From contig NZ_CABVMM010000003.1 in the NCBI RefSeq assembly GCF_902499555.1, positions 1 through 64,000 of the forward strand: a DNA stretch of 64,000 bases, given 5' to 3'. This DNA comes from Mesonia oceanica (GTDB taxonomy: Bacteria > Bacteroidota > Bacteroidia > Flavobacteriales > Flavobacteriaceae). Under the pieces are notes generated by a model. That model searched no databases. It saw only the letters and a list, made by a program, of their open reading frames with translations, and was not told where the DNA came from. Positions 1 through 9,041 of the stretch are shown piece after piece. How positions within the stretch are numbered: position 1 is the first letter of the stretch; each line of letters begins with the position of its first letter. A program made the translations under genes and the position numbers.

Positions 1-2
1 CG

Positions 3-2852
3 GACGGTACGACGGAGACCCCATTGTCCCAGAACCCTGGCATAGCCTTGATCAAGACCGCGACCTTCAATGATGAGAACGGCGATGGCTTTGCACAGGC
101 TGGCGAGACGATCGATTATGTGTTCACGTTGACCAATACGGGAGATGTGACCTTAACGGACATTAGTATTGATGACCCACTGGTAGGGGTAAGCGGCAGC
201 TTGTCAAGTCTGTCCCCTGGCGCAGTAGATGATACGAGCTTTACGGCGACCTATACGGTCACCCAGGCCGATGTGGACAACGGAAATGTTTCCAACCAGG
301 CGACTGCCACAGGTAACTATACCGATGGCAACGGGAACCCGCAGACCACGGAGGACCTATCGAGCAGCAGCAGTACTACCGAGGACGATACGACGGTGAC
401 CCCGTTCAACCAAAACCCGGGCATAGCCTTGATCAAGACCGCGACCTTCAATGATGAGAACGGCGATGGCTTTGCACAGGTGGGCGAGACGATCGATTAC
501 GCTTTTAGCGTGACCAATACCGGGGATGTGACCTTAACGGACATCAGCATTGATGACCCACTGGTAGGGGTAAGCGGCAGCTTGTCAAGTCTGTCCCCTG
601 GCGCAGTAGATGATACGAGCTTTACGGCGAGCTATACGGTCACCCAAGCTGATGTGGATAATGGAAATGTATCCAATCAGGCGACCGCCATAGGTAACTA
701 TACCGATGGCAACGGGAACCCCCAGACCACGGAAGACCTATCGAGCAGCAGCAGTACTACCGAGGACGATACGACGGTGACCCCGTTCAACCAAAACCCG
801 GGCATAGCCTTGATCAAGACCGCAACCTTCAATGATGAGAACGGCGATGGCTTTGCACAGGTGGGCGAGACGATCGATTATGCCTTTAGTGTAACCAATA
901 CCGGTGATGTGACCTTAACGGACATCAGCATTGATGACCCACTGGTAGGGGTAAGCGGCAGCTTGTCAAGTCTGTCCCCCGGCGCAGTAGATGATACGAG
1001 CTTTACGGCGACCTATACGGTCACCCAGGCCGATGTGGACAACGGAAATGTTTCGAACCAGGCGATGGCCACAGGTAACTATATCGATGGCAACGGGAAC
1101 CCCCAGACCACTACGGACCTTTCGGACAACAACAGTACTACCGGGGACGGTACCACGGAGACCCCATTGTCCCAGAACCCTGGCATAGCCTTGATCAAGA
1201 CCGCGACCTTCAATGATGAGAACGGCGATGGCTTTGCACAGGCGGGCGAGACGATCGATTATGTGTTCACGTTGACCAATACGGGAGATGTGACCCTAAC
1301 GGACATCAGCATTGATGACCCACTGGTAGGGGTAAGCGGCAGTTTGCCGAGTTTGGCCCCCGGTGCAGTGGATAATACGAGCTTTACGGCGACCTATACG
1401 GTCACGCAGGCCGATGTGGACAACGGAAATGTTTCCAACCAGGCGGTGGCCACGGGTAACTATACCGATGGCAACGGCGATCCCCAGACCACTACGGACC
1501 TATCGGACAACAACAGCAATACCGAGGACGATAGTACGGTAACGGTATTTACCCCCGAAGGTTTTACAGGGGTGAACGCGTGTGCCGATGAGATAGGGAT
1601 AGGCATTTTGCTCCCCATAACAAATGATGTGCTGGTACTGGAGAACGCCTATTCCGATAGCTGTGGAGCGGTAACGGCAAGCTTTAGCGGTCAGGTACTG
1701 ACCGGTGACAGCTGTTCCTGGAGCTTGGCAAGGACCTTCACGATGAGTGGCGGTTGTTATACAAGTGACTTTACGGTAACGATGGTACATAGCGGGGGTG
1801 ACCAAACCGCTCCGGAGTTTGTAGAAAGCCTTCCCAACAATATGATTGTTCAGTGTGATGCGCTGCCTGCGGTAGCGACCTTAACGGCAATCGACAATTG
1901 TGGCAGTGCGACGGTTGTTTTCCAGGAAAGTACCATAGCAGGTGACTGTGCCAATGAGTATACGCTGATCAGGGAATGGACGGCGACCGATGCCTGTGGC
2001 AATGCGGTAACGCACAGCCAGGCGATAGAGGTGATAGATACCCAGGCCCCCACATTTGATCAGGGGCTACCGGGTGACCTGGTACTGGAATGTGGCCAGG
2101 GGGTACCCAATGCGCCTAGGATAACGGCCAGTGATAACTGTGGGGCGGCAACGCTTAGCTATACGGAGACTGTTGAAGACCAGTTATGTGCGAATACCTT
2201 TACCATTGTCAGGAATTGGGTGGCGACCGATGCGTGCGGCAATGCACGTGAGCACACGCAATATATATTTATAGAGGATACCACAGCGCCTGTATTTATC
2301 AGTGACCTTCCCGGGGACACCTTTGCCACCTGCGATGCCATTCCGGCAGCGGCAGAATTATTGGCCCGAGACAACTGTTCCGATGTAGAGGTAAGCTTTA
2401 GCGAAACAGAGCAGGATGGAGATTGCGGTCACCGCTATAAGTTGATCCGGGAATGGGTGGCCACCGATGGTTGCGGTAATTCAGAGACCTATGTACAAGA
2501 GGTGACCGTTGCCTGTAAGATAACCAAAGGGGATATCCATAATGCGGTAAACACGGATAACAGCCTTTATGACAACTATTTCAAGATCGACGGTATCGAG
2601 TGTTACCCTAACAATAGGGTGAAGGTCTTCAACCGTTGGGGGAAAGAGGTCTTCAGTGCCGAGGGTTACGATAACAAGGACCATGTATTCAGGGGGTATT
2701 CCACTTCCAATGGTACCCTTAGTGGTTCGTCCGGCCTTCCCACAGGGAACTACTTCTACATTATAGAATATCAATTCAATATAGATGGTCAAGAAGGCGG
2801 TGATGTCCTGCAGAAAAGCGGTTATCTATATATCAACAATGGTAACGATTAA
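3..2852 (+). CDS. Large T9SS type B secreted adhesin, DUF11 repeats (5' partial)
   Basis: The reading frame is open to the left edge, so the N-terminus and signal peptide lie outside the window. What remains holds four near-identical 127-residue DUF11-like repeats (counting from nt 24: residues 1-508), a linker with paired cysteines, three HYR/Ig-like repeats of about 80 residues (about 593-830; each carries a TDACGN/TDGCGN signature) and a C-terminal domain with VKVFNRWGKEVF and a GxY-rich end, typical of gliding-motility/T9SS type B sorting domains. Such proteins are exported by the T9SS and anchored or released at the cell surface as adhesins. The downstream PorP/SprF gene supports this, as adhesin-SprF pairs are a known arrangement. 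The composition is clearly richer in G+C than the rest of the window. The ligand is unknown. Confidence 0.88.
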   Translation, partial: DGTTETPLSQNPGIALIKTATFNDENGDGFAQAGETIDYVFTLTNTGDVTLTDISIDDPLVGVSGSLSSLSPGAVDDTSFTATYTVTQADVDNGNVSNQATATGNYTDGNGNPQTTEDLSSSSSTTEDDTTVTPFNQNPGIALIKTATFNDENGDGFAQVGETIDYAFSVTNTGDVTLTDISIDDPLVGVSGSLSSLSPGAVDDTSFTASYTVTQADVDNGNVSNQATAIGNYTDGNGNPQTTEDLSSSSSTTEDDTTVTPFNQNPGIALIKTATFNDENGDGFAQVGETIDYAFSVTNTGDVTLTDISIDDPLVGVSGSLSSLSPGAVDDTSFTATYTVTQADVDNGNVSNQAMATGNYIDGNGNPQTTTDLSDNNSTTGDGTTETPLSQNPGIALIKTATFNDENGDGFAQAGETIDYVFTLTNTGDVTLTDISIDDPLVGVSGSLPSLAPGAVDNTSFTATYTVTQADVDNGNVSNQAVATGNYTDGNGDPQTTTDLSDNNSNTEDDSTVTVFTPEGFTGVNACADEIGIGILLPITNDVLVLENAYSDSCGAVTASFSGQVLTGDSCSWSLARTFTMSGGCYTSDFTVTMVHSGGDQTAPEFVESLPNNMIVQCDALPAVATLTAIDNCGSATVVFQESTIAGDCANEYTLIREWTATDACGNAVTHSQAIEVIDTQAPTFDQGLPGDLVLECGQGVPNAPRITASDNCGAATLSYTETVEDQLCANTFTIVRNWVATDACGNAREHTQYIFIEDTTAPVFISDLPGDTFATCDAIPAAAELLARDNCSDVEVSFSETEQDGDCGHRYKLIREWVATDGCGNSETYVQEVTVACKITKGDIHNAVNTDNSLYDNYFKIDGIECYPNNRVKVFNRWGKEVFSAEGYDNKDHVFRGYSTSNGTLSGSSGLPTGNYFYIIEYQFNIDGQEGGDVLQKSGYLYINNGND
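24..1547 (+). repeat. Four tandem 381-bp DUF11 repeats
   Basis: Four copies begin at 24, 405, 786 and 1167, each exactly 381 bp (127 codons), with only scattered substitutions. Copies 1 and 4 share YVFTLTNTGD and a LSQNP opening; copies 2 and 3 share YAFSVTNTGD and FNQNP. The linkers show a separate pattern: a TEDLSSSSS type after copies 1 and 2, a TTDLSDNNS type after 3 and 4. The mosaic suggests recent duplication with gene conversion. More copies may lie left of the window. Confidence 0.93.
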
Positions 2853-2877
2853 CAAGGAATAACTTAAGAAGAACAAC

Positions 2878-3810
2878 ATGAAGTATTTATATAGATTACC
2901 GGTTTTACTTGTCCTTTTGGCCTTTGGCCCTAAGGGGCATTCCCAACAGGATTCGCAGTTTACCCAGTATATGTACAACACCCAGACGGTGAACCCTGCC
3001 TATGCGGGGAGCCGTGGGCTGCTCAGTTTTACCAGCTTATATAGATCACAATGGGTAGGGCTTGAGGGGGCCCCGGAGACGCTTAATTTTGGGGTCAGCT
3101 CCCCTTTGGGCGAAAGGGTTGGTGGCGGCCTTACCTTCTTTAGGGATGAGATAGGGATATCCGTGGAGAAGAACATTACGACCAACTTTTCCTATACCCT
3201 TCCCTTAAATGAAAGGGAAGCGTATTTTTCTTTTGGATTGGGGGCCGGGGTGAATATGTTGGATGTGGATTACAGTAAGCTGAACCCAAATGATGTGACG
3301 GACCCTTCGTTCAGCCCTTCCAATAATGTAGAGAACCTGACCTCACCGGTAATCGGTCTGGGCCTTTATTTCCGTAGTGGTGACACTTGGTATGTAGGGC
3401 TATCGGCACCTAACCTATTGGAGACGGACCATTATGACACTGCCAGTGTGAGTAAGGCCAAGGAGAAGATGAATGTATACCTGATAGGGGGCTATGTTTT
3501 TGATTTGAGCCAAGATTTAAAGTTCAAGCCTGCCCTTTTGGCCAAGGCCGTGGAAGGAGCGCCGGTTGCCGTTGATGCCTCGGCTAACTTTTTGCTATGG
3601 GACAAGTTGACGGCGGGAGCTGCCTACCGCTGGGATTCGGCAGTAAGTGGGCTGATCGGTTTTCAATTTTCGAGGGCCATTTTTGTGGGCTATGCCTATG
3701 ACCATGATCTCACGGATTTATCGAACTATAACAGTGGATCCCATGAGTTTTTCCTAAGGTTTGAGCTGGGGGGCTCCGATCGTGGTATTATAAGCCCCCG
3801 TTTTTTCTAG
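2878..3810 (+). CDS. PorP/SprF family T9SS outer membrane protein
   Basis: The 310-residue protein has a signal peptide (about residues 1-22) followed by the family hallmark QFTQYMYNTQTVNPAYAGS. Beta-strand-like segments then run to an F-terminal end (SPRFF), as in outer membrane barrels. PorP/SprF proteins pair with individual large T9SS adhesins and help their secretion or surface attachment. The gene starts 25 nt after the adhesin stop, so it very likely serves that adhesin. It shares the G+C-rich composition of the module. The family assignment is firm; specificity for the neighbouring adhesin is inferred from position. Confidence 0.9.
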   Translation: MKYLYRLPVLLVLLAFGPKGHSQQDSQFTQYMYNTQTVNPAYAGSRGLLSFTSLYRSQWVGLEGAPETLNFGVSSPLGERVGGGLTFFRDEIGISVEKNITTNFSYTLPLNEREAYFSFGLGAGVNMLDVDYSKLNPNDVTDPSFSPSNNVENLTSPVIGLGLYFRSGDTWYVGLSAPNLLETDHYDTASVSKAKEKMNVYLIGGYVFDLSQDLKFKPALLAKAVEGAPVAVDASANFLLWDKLTAGAAYRWDSAVSGLIGFQFSRAIFVGYAYDHDLTDLSNYNSGSHEFFLRFELGGSDRGIISPRFF

Positions 3811-3837
3811 TTAAAACATAACAAACCAAAGCAGATT

Positions 3838-5787
3838 ATGAGTTTAAGAAAATACATTACAAAAATAAAGGGCCTTGTTGTTATCACGTTTCTTTTTATT
3901 GGTGCCCAGGTGCTGGGACAGGGCAAAAAACTTTCAGATGCGCAATCGGCCTATTCCAAGTATAATTATATGGAAGCAGCCGATATATATGAGTCCGTTG
4001 CCAATAAGGGGTACAGGTCGGTAGAGCTTTTCCAGAAGCTGGGCAATAGTTACTACCTTAACGGGAGGTACGAAGATGCCGCGAAATGGTACGGGGAGCT
4101 CTATGCCCTGAGCAAGGACCAGCCGAATATCTATAACCTGCGCTATGCGCAGTCTTTAAAATCGGTGGGCCTTGAAGGCCTGGGGGAGGAATATTATGAT
4201 AGGTACCTATCGAATTTGGACAAAACGGAGGAAGGCTATCTATCTGTCGGGGACTATCTGGATTTGATAGAGCAGAATTCTGGGCGCTACGACCTAAAGA
4301 AGGAACCTTTCAATAGTGAGGGGATTGATTTTGGCAGTGCATATTTGGGTACCGACAAAATGGTGTTTGCCTCCAGCCGGGACAAAGGGGTGTTGATCCG
4401 CCGGAGGAGCAAATGGGACGGGCAGCCCTTTTTGAACTTATATGAAGTGGGCATAGGGGACGACTCATTATCGGAAAAGTCCCCCCGGCTTTTTAAAAGC
4501 GGGATAGAGGGGAAGTACCATGAGTCGACCCCTGTTTTCACCAAGGACGGGCAGACGATGTACTTTACCAGGACCGAGCCCAAGGGCCTGGATAAAGGCT
4601 CCCCGCTATACCTAAAGATCTACAGGGCGCACCTGGTGGATGGTAAATGGACCGGAGAAGAGGACCTAACGATCAATGGGGATACCTATAATACGGCGCA
4701 CCCCATGCTAAATGTAGGGGAGGACCGTTTATATTTTGTTTCCGACCGCAAAGGTGGCGAGGGCCAGACGGACCTATATTACGCCCCGATCGGTGGTGAC
4801 GGTAGTTTGGGGGAAATGGTGAACCTGGGCAAAAAGATCAATACCCCCGGTCGGGAGTCCTTTCCCTTTATCAGTGCGGACAACAATCTATATTTTTCAT
4901 CCGACGGTCATTTTGGCCTAGGGGGCTATGATGTTTTTTATGTAAAGCTTCAGGATGGGGAAAATGGCATTGAAGGTGGGATCTTAAATGTGGGCAGGCC
5001 CATCAACTCTTCCTTTGACGATATATGTTATGTGGTACGGGACAGCCTGGGCTATGTAAGTTCGAACCGTATAGGTACGGGGACCGGGGAAAGCTTTGAC
5101 AATATTTATGGTTTTATAGAAAAGGAACCCATAAGGCAGGTATATATCAAGAGCCGTTTGCACGGGAAGGTAATGGAGGTCAAGACCCATATGCCCATAG
5201 CCAACGCCAGGGTAGAGGTATTCGATGTCAACAATGTCCTGTTGCAGACCTTGACCACGGATGAAGGGGGCGCTTATGACACGGAGGTAGCTTATGAGCC
5301 CGCCTATATATTGAAGGCCGGTAAGGAAGGGTATTCCAGTGCCGATGATTATTCCGTTGCAAAGCAAGTGGACAGGGAACATGATTTTGAGCTGGAGCCC
5401 AAGCCACAAATGACCAAGGGAACGGACCTGGCGAAAATACTGAACATCCCCATGATCTATTTTGATCTTGACAAATCCAATATACGTCCGGATGCAGAGG
5501 TGGAGCTACAGAAGATAGTGGAAGTATTAAAAGAGTACCCGGATATGAAGATAGATATACGCTCCCATACGGATAGCCGGGCCAGTGACAGCTATAACCT
5601 GAGGTTATCGGACAGGCGTGCAAAATCCACCTTGGAGTATTTGGTGACCCACGGGATAGATCGTAGGCGTTTGACGGCCAGGGGCTATGGGGAGACCATG
5701 CTGCTCAATAACTGTAGCAATGGGGTAAAATGTAGCGAGGCGGAACATCAGCTCAACAGGCGAAGTGAATTTATTGTGATCAATTAA
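3838..5787 (+). CDS. OmpA-family protein with TPR, PD40 and CRD domains (PorE-like)
   Basis: The 649-residue protein begins with a signal peptide (ends near GAQVLGQG). It continues with TPR-like helices (about 35-120), PD40/WD40-type beta-propeller repeats (about 165-420, with FASSRD, YFVSDRKGGEGQTDLY and YFSSDGHFGLGGYDV), a carboxypeptidase-regulatory-like Ig domain (about 445-520) and an OmpA C-terminal domain (about 535-649, with YFDLDKSNIRPDA and HTDSRASDSYN...LSDRRA). The OmpA domain should bind peptidoglycan through its conserved Asp and Arg. The same architecture occurs in PorE, which tethers T9SS parts to the cell wall. The gene is third in the adhesin operon, 27 nt after the PorP/SprF gene. 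Confidence 0.88.
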   Translation: MSLRKYITKIKGLVVITFLFIGAQVLGQGKKLSDAQSAYSKYNYMEAADIYESVANKGYRSVELFQKLGNSYYLNGRYEDAAKWYGELYALSKDQPNIYNLRYAQSLKSVGLEGLGEEYYDRYLSNLDKTEEGYLSVGDYLDLIEQNSGRYDLKKEPFNSEGIDFGSAYLGTDKMVFASSRDKGVLIRRRSKWDGQPFLNLYEVGIGDDSLSEKSPRLFKSGIEGKYHESTPVFTKDGQTMYFTRTEPKGLDKGSPLYLKIYRAHLVDGKWTGEEDLTINGDTYNTAHPMLNVGEDRLYFVSDRKGGEGQTDLYYAPIGGDGSLGEMVNLGKKINTPGRESFPFISADNNLYFSSDGHFGLGGYDVFYVKLQDGENGIEGGILNVGRPINSSFDDICYVVRDSLGYVSSNRIGTGTGESFDNIYGFIEKEPIRQVYIKSRLHGKVMEVKTHMPIANARVEVFDVNNVLLQTLTTDEGGAYDTEVAYEPAYILKAGKEGYSSADDYSVAKQVDREHDFELEPKPQMTKGTDLAKILNIPMIYFDLDKSNIRPDAEVELQKIVEVLKEYPDMKIDIRSHTDSRASDSYNLRLSDRRAKSTLEYLVTHGIDRRRLTARGYGETMLLNNCSNGVKCSEAEHQLNRRSEFIVIN

Positions 5788-5845
5788 AACAGCCCTGTTA
5801 TAACAACCTTACAGGACCTTTTGGTGCTGTGCGGATGGTATTTAA

Positions 5846-5878
5846 AGCACCCTCTATATCGATAGGGGGTGCTTTTTT
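5846..5878 (+). terminator. Rho-independent terminator of the adhesin operon
   Basis: AGCACCCTCTAT (5846-5857) pairs with ATAGGGGGTGCT (5861-5872) over 12 bp with one G-U pair. A seven-T tract follows directly. It lies 59 nt after the stop of the OmpA-family gene and closes the three-gene module. Confidence 0.9.
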
Positions 5879-5923
5879 TGTTTGTGCTAATAGAACAAGG
5901 TAGTTTTTAAGGGAAGCTTAAGC

Positions 5924-6136
5924 CTACATATGAAGGGATTTAACAAGCTCGAGGTATTTTCTTTTTGCTATGGGAATTGCTTGGCCATTCTTTAGTTTAC
6001 AGGCATATCCCTGCTTTTTGTCAATCTCTGTGATGGCATTAATTCCTATTAACCCTTCTCTATTATTATCATTTACATTTATAGAACCGATTAAACTTTT
6101 AACCTGTTCTAGGTTAGTAAGAATTTTTTCTTCAAT
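5924..6136 (-). pseudogene. C-terminal fragment of a LytTR-type regulator
   Basis: A 70-codon open stretch on the minus strand has no usable start; an in-frame TAA lies at 6137-6139. The translation contains INAITEIDKKQGYACKLKNG followed by a QAIPIAKRKYLEL segment. This resembles the end of LytTR DNA-binding domains: an INLNxIxxI strand, a xxLKNGxxIPVSRRxxxxL hairpin and a final helix. The upstream part is missing and the IS3-type element begins 12 bp away, so the gene was probably broken by insertion or deletion. The family call rests on motif resemblance only. Confidence 0.45.
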
Positions 6137-6160
6137 TTATTTAAACACTGTGCCGTCCTA

Positions 6161-6189
6161 AAATAAGTTGACAAAATTTCAACTTATTT
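6161..6189. repeat. Inverted repeat inside the left end of the IS remnant
   Basis: AAATAAGTTGA (6161-6171) and TCAACTTATTT (6179-6189) are perfect 11-bp inverted arms with a 7-nt loop. They overlap the inner half of the left terminal repeat. This could be a subterminal transposase-binding site or a hairpin that shields the transposase start. Confidence 0.6.
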
Positions 6190-6830
6190 ATGAATCCTCC
6201 AAAGAGATCAATTAATAAACGTACTTAGCGTGATTACAATTTAGGCTTTAAATTGGTCGTGGTATTAGGTAGAAAAGGCGAGATGGTCTACAAGCAAGCT
6301 CAAAAGGCTTATGGTATTCAGGGAAGGAGCATTTTGGTTTGGTTACGAAAACACGGTACCTTAGATTGGAGCAAATTACCCAATCTTGCCTGTGTCCACC
6401 CACCAAAAAAATCAAGAGGTTAAAAAAATATACCAACCTGATCAAAGAAGCAAAGCCGGTTAGGCCGGAACAGTATTTTGTAAGTGAAATCACCTATGTC
6501 AAACGTAGAGAAAGTACCCATTAACTCTGCTTGGTGACAGATACTTTCAGTAGAAAAATAATGGGATATCACCTAAGTGATGATATGAGTGCTGATAATG
6601 TGGTAAAAGCAATGAAGAGGGCCAACAGAAAAAGGAAGTCCTCTAAAGAGTTGGTACATCATTGTGATCGGGAATTGAAATGCTCGAATGCAATACCATC
6701 CATGCGACGGATATGATGCTTATCAGAATGCATAAGCAGAACGCATTAACGGGTTTTAATAAAGAAATGTAATACAGGCAAAGAGCTAAAGCTATTGGTT
6801 CAGCAATCTATAGAAACATATCATAAAAAA

Positions 6831-6854
6831 TCCCTAGAAGCTAGCTTCTAGGGA
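6831..6854. repeat. Perfect 24-bp palindrome near the IS right end
   Basis: The 24-bp sequence opening TCCCTAGAAGCT at 6831 equals its own reverse complement. Six A residues precede it, so on the minus strand it is a stem followed by T residues and could end transcription coming from the right. It may be an original part of the IS 3' region. Confidence 0.6.
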
Positions 6855-6918
6855 TCAATTTAATAGTTGTTAAAACTGTCAACCTATTTTTTAGGATGAC
6901 TCAAAAAGTATGGAGTGA

Positions 6919-8994
6919 TTACCAAATGGCTACACGCTCTTTTGGTGCTAAGTACATAGAATCTCCTTCTTTAATATCAAAGGCTTCATAAAAAGCATCT
7001 ACGTTTTGAAGTGGTACGTAAGCTCTATACATTCCGGGAGAATGCGTATCGGTTTTAATTCTAGAACGTAAAGCCTCTTCTCTCATCTTTGTTCTCCAAA
7101 TAGTCGCCCAAGAAAGGAAGAAACGTTGTTCTGGAGTCAAGCCATCTATTTTACCGGGACGTCCGTGCTCTTTATAATACATTTGAAGACCGTCATAAGC
7201 AGCTAATACGCCTCCTAAATCTCCAATATTTTCACCTAAGGTATATTTTCCGTTAATGTAAACGCTATCTAATACTTCAATATCACTGTATTGTTCTGCA
7301 AGTTGATTTCCTCTTTCGGTAAACTTCTCTAAATCTTCATCGGTCCACCAGTTTTTAAGGTTTCCATCGGCATCAAAACGAGCTCCACTATCGTCAAAAG
7401 CGTGTGAGATTTCGTGACCGATTACCGCACCAATTCCACCGTAATTTACAGCAGCATCAGCTTTGTAGTTATAGAAAGGTGGTTGTAAAATAGCAGCAGG
7501 GAATACAATCTCATTATTAAATGGATTGAAATAAGCATTCACCGTTTGTGGTGACATTCCCCATTCTTTCTTATCTACCGGTTCATTGATTTCAGAAAGG
7601 TTGTCTCTGAAATTCCATTCTGAAACGGCAGTCATATTATCGTAATAACCTTTATCGGCGCTTACTTCTAATTTAGAATAATCTTCCCACTCATCCGGAT
7701 AACCAATTTTCACGGTAAATTTATCTAACTTCTCAATTGCTTTTTGCTTGGTGCTGTCGGTCATCCAATCTAAACGCTCAATTCTATTTTGGTATGCAGC
7801 GATGACGTTGGCAATCATTTCTTCAGCTTTAGCTTTAGCTTCCGGTGGAAACTTTTCATCTACATAAAGTTGTCCTAAAGCTTCTCCAACCGTTCCGTTG
7901 GTAGTAGCTAAAGCACGCTCTTTTGCCGGACGCATTTTTTTAGCTCCGTTTAAAGTTTTGCTGTAAAAATCCCAATTGGCTTTATCCAATTCTGTAGTAA
8001 GTCTTCCTGCAGCATTGTTTAGCGTGGACCAACGCATAACGGTTTTCCATTTATCAACATCTCCTTCAGCCAATACTTTTTGAAGTTCTTCCATGTATTT
8101 TGGCTGCATAACGATGATGGTATCCAGTTCTTTTTCAACCCCTAAATCGCTAATGTATTTTTTCCAATCAATCGCCGGAACCATTTCTTGAATTTCAGCA
8201 ATAGTTTTTGGATTGTTGAAATTTCTAAAATCACGGCTTGCTACCTTATCTAATCTAGGTTCAGCCAAGCGGGTTTCAAAAGCTAAAATTTCTTCCGCTT
8301 GTTTTTTAGCACTCTCTTCACTATCTCCTAAATACTGAAGCATACGTGTGATATGATCTACGTATTGCTGTCTAATTTCTTTAGATTTTTCATCTTGGTC
8401 GGTGTAGTATTCACGGTTGGGTAAACCTAAACCTCCTGTCGTGATGTAAGCTGAATTGATATTGCTATTAGAGGGGTTAGAGAAAGCTGCAATTCCAAAA
8501 AATGGATCTGAAACCGTTGCCGGATTTTTTGCAATAACTTCCTGTAAATCTTTTACATCTTTGATGCTTTTAATTTTTTCCAAAGCCGGTTGAAGCGGTT
8601 TTAATCCTGCTTCATTTCTGGCTACCGTATCCAATTGTGTCTCAAAAACTGCTAATGCTTTTGCTTGGTCGGTTTCAGGTCCGTATTTTTCACTTTTTTG
8701 AGCGTTGTCGATAATCGCTAAAACATCATCATCGGTGCTTTTTCTTAATACTTGAAACCCTCCCCAAGATGTTCTGTCTTCCGGAATTTCAGTCTCTTTC
8801 ATCCAATTCCCATTAGCATAATCGTAGAAATTGCTTTTTGGGCTCACTGTAGTATCCATATATTTTAATTCGATACCGGGAGTGGTTTCTTCCTCTACTT
8901 GAACTACTTCCTTGTTGCCTTCCTCTTTGCAACTAAAAAGAGAAATAGAAGCCGTCGCCAGTAAAAGTAAGGGTTGAACTCTTTTTTTCATCAT
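6919..8994 (-). CDS. M13 family metallopeptidase (PepO/neprilysin-like lipoprotein)
   Basis: The 691-residue protein has the full length of the M13 family. A lipoprotein signal with lipobox ...SLFSC places the mature N-terminal Cys at residue 22. The zinc site is intact: HEISH at 527-531 in IGAVIGHEISHAFDD and the third ligand E588 in ENIGDLGG with D592. M13 enzymes are zinc endopeptidases that cut short peptides; in Bacteroidota they are lipid-anchored in the envelope. The stop is 16 bp from the IS remnant, so the terminator region may have been replaced. The gene starts 47 nt after the 163-residue gene and may be co-transcribed with it. Confidence 0.95.
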   Translation of the reverse strand: MMKKRVQPLLLLATASISLFSCKEEGNKEVVQVEEETTPGIELKYMDTTVSPKSNFYDYANGNWMKETEIPEDRTSWGGFQVLRKSTDDDVLAIIDNAQKSEKYGPETDQAKALAVFETQLDTVARNEAGLKPLQPALEKIKSIKDVKDLQEVIAKNPATVSDPFFGIAAFSNPSNSNINSAYITTGGLGLPNREYYTDQDEKSKEIRQQYVDHITRMLQYLGDSEESAKKQAEEILAFETRLAEPRLDKVASRDFRNFNNPKTIAEIQEMVPAIDWKKYISDLGVEKELDTIIVMQPKYMEELQKVLAEGDVDKWKTVMRWSTLNNAAGRLTTELDKANWDFYSKTLNGAKKMRPAKERALATTNGTVGEALGQLYVDEKFPPEAKAKAEEMIANVIAAYQNRIERLDWMTDSTKQKAIEKLDKFTVKIGYPDEWEDYSKLEVSADKGYYDNMTAVSEWNFRDNLSEINEPVDKKEWGMSPQTVNAYFNPFNNEIVFPAAILQPPFYNYKADAAVNYGGIGAVIGHEISHAFDDSGARFDADGNLKNWWTDEDLEKFTERGNQLAEQYSDIEVLDSVYINGKYTLGENIGDLGGVLAAYDGLQMYYKEHGRPGKIDGLTPEQRFFLSWATIWRTKMREEALRSRIKTDTHSPGMYRAYVPLQNVDAFYEAFDIKEGDSMYLAPKERVAIW

Positions 8995-9041
8995 TTAAAA
9001 TTTAACAGTTATGTTTGTTTGTAGCTTATCCTTAAGTTTTG

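Larger units (their letters stand above)
6149..6903 (+). mobile_element. Decayed IS3-family insertion sequence
   Basis: Related termini TGTGCCGTCCTAAAATAAGT (from 6149) and, on the other strand, TGAGTCATCCTAAAAAATAG (ending at 6903) form imperfect inverted repeats. OrfA remnant: the frame from ATG 6190 (MNPPKRSINKRT) meets a stop at codon 13, then continues with a helix-turn-helix-like KLVVVLGRKGEMVYKQAQKA. OrfB (transposase) remnant: YFVSEITYVKRRES, a stop near 6524, then VTDTFSRKIMGYHLSDDMSA and KELVHHCDRELKCS. This is the IS3 DDE core (DITYI...VTDxxSRKIMGY...HHSDRG) with the terminal DR-G-L-Q region degraded. At 755 bp it is about half a normal IS3 element and cannot be active. No target duplication is visible. 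Confidence 0.85.

Noticed and set aside
24-1547. Possible CRISPR-like or satellite array
   Set aside because: The 381-bp period is a whole number of codons in an open frame, and there are no spacers; it is protein repeat DNA.
5228-5623. Minus-strand frames of 131-141 residues inside the OmpA-family gene
   Set aside because: They are favoured by the high G+C content and lie opposite a gene with clear domains.
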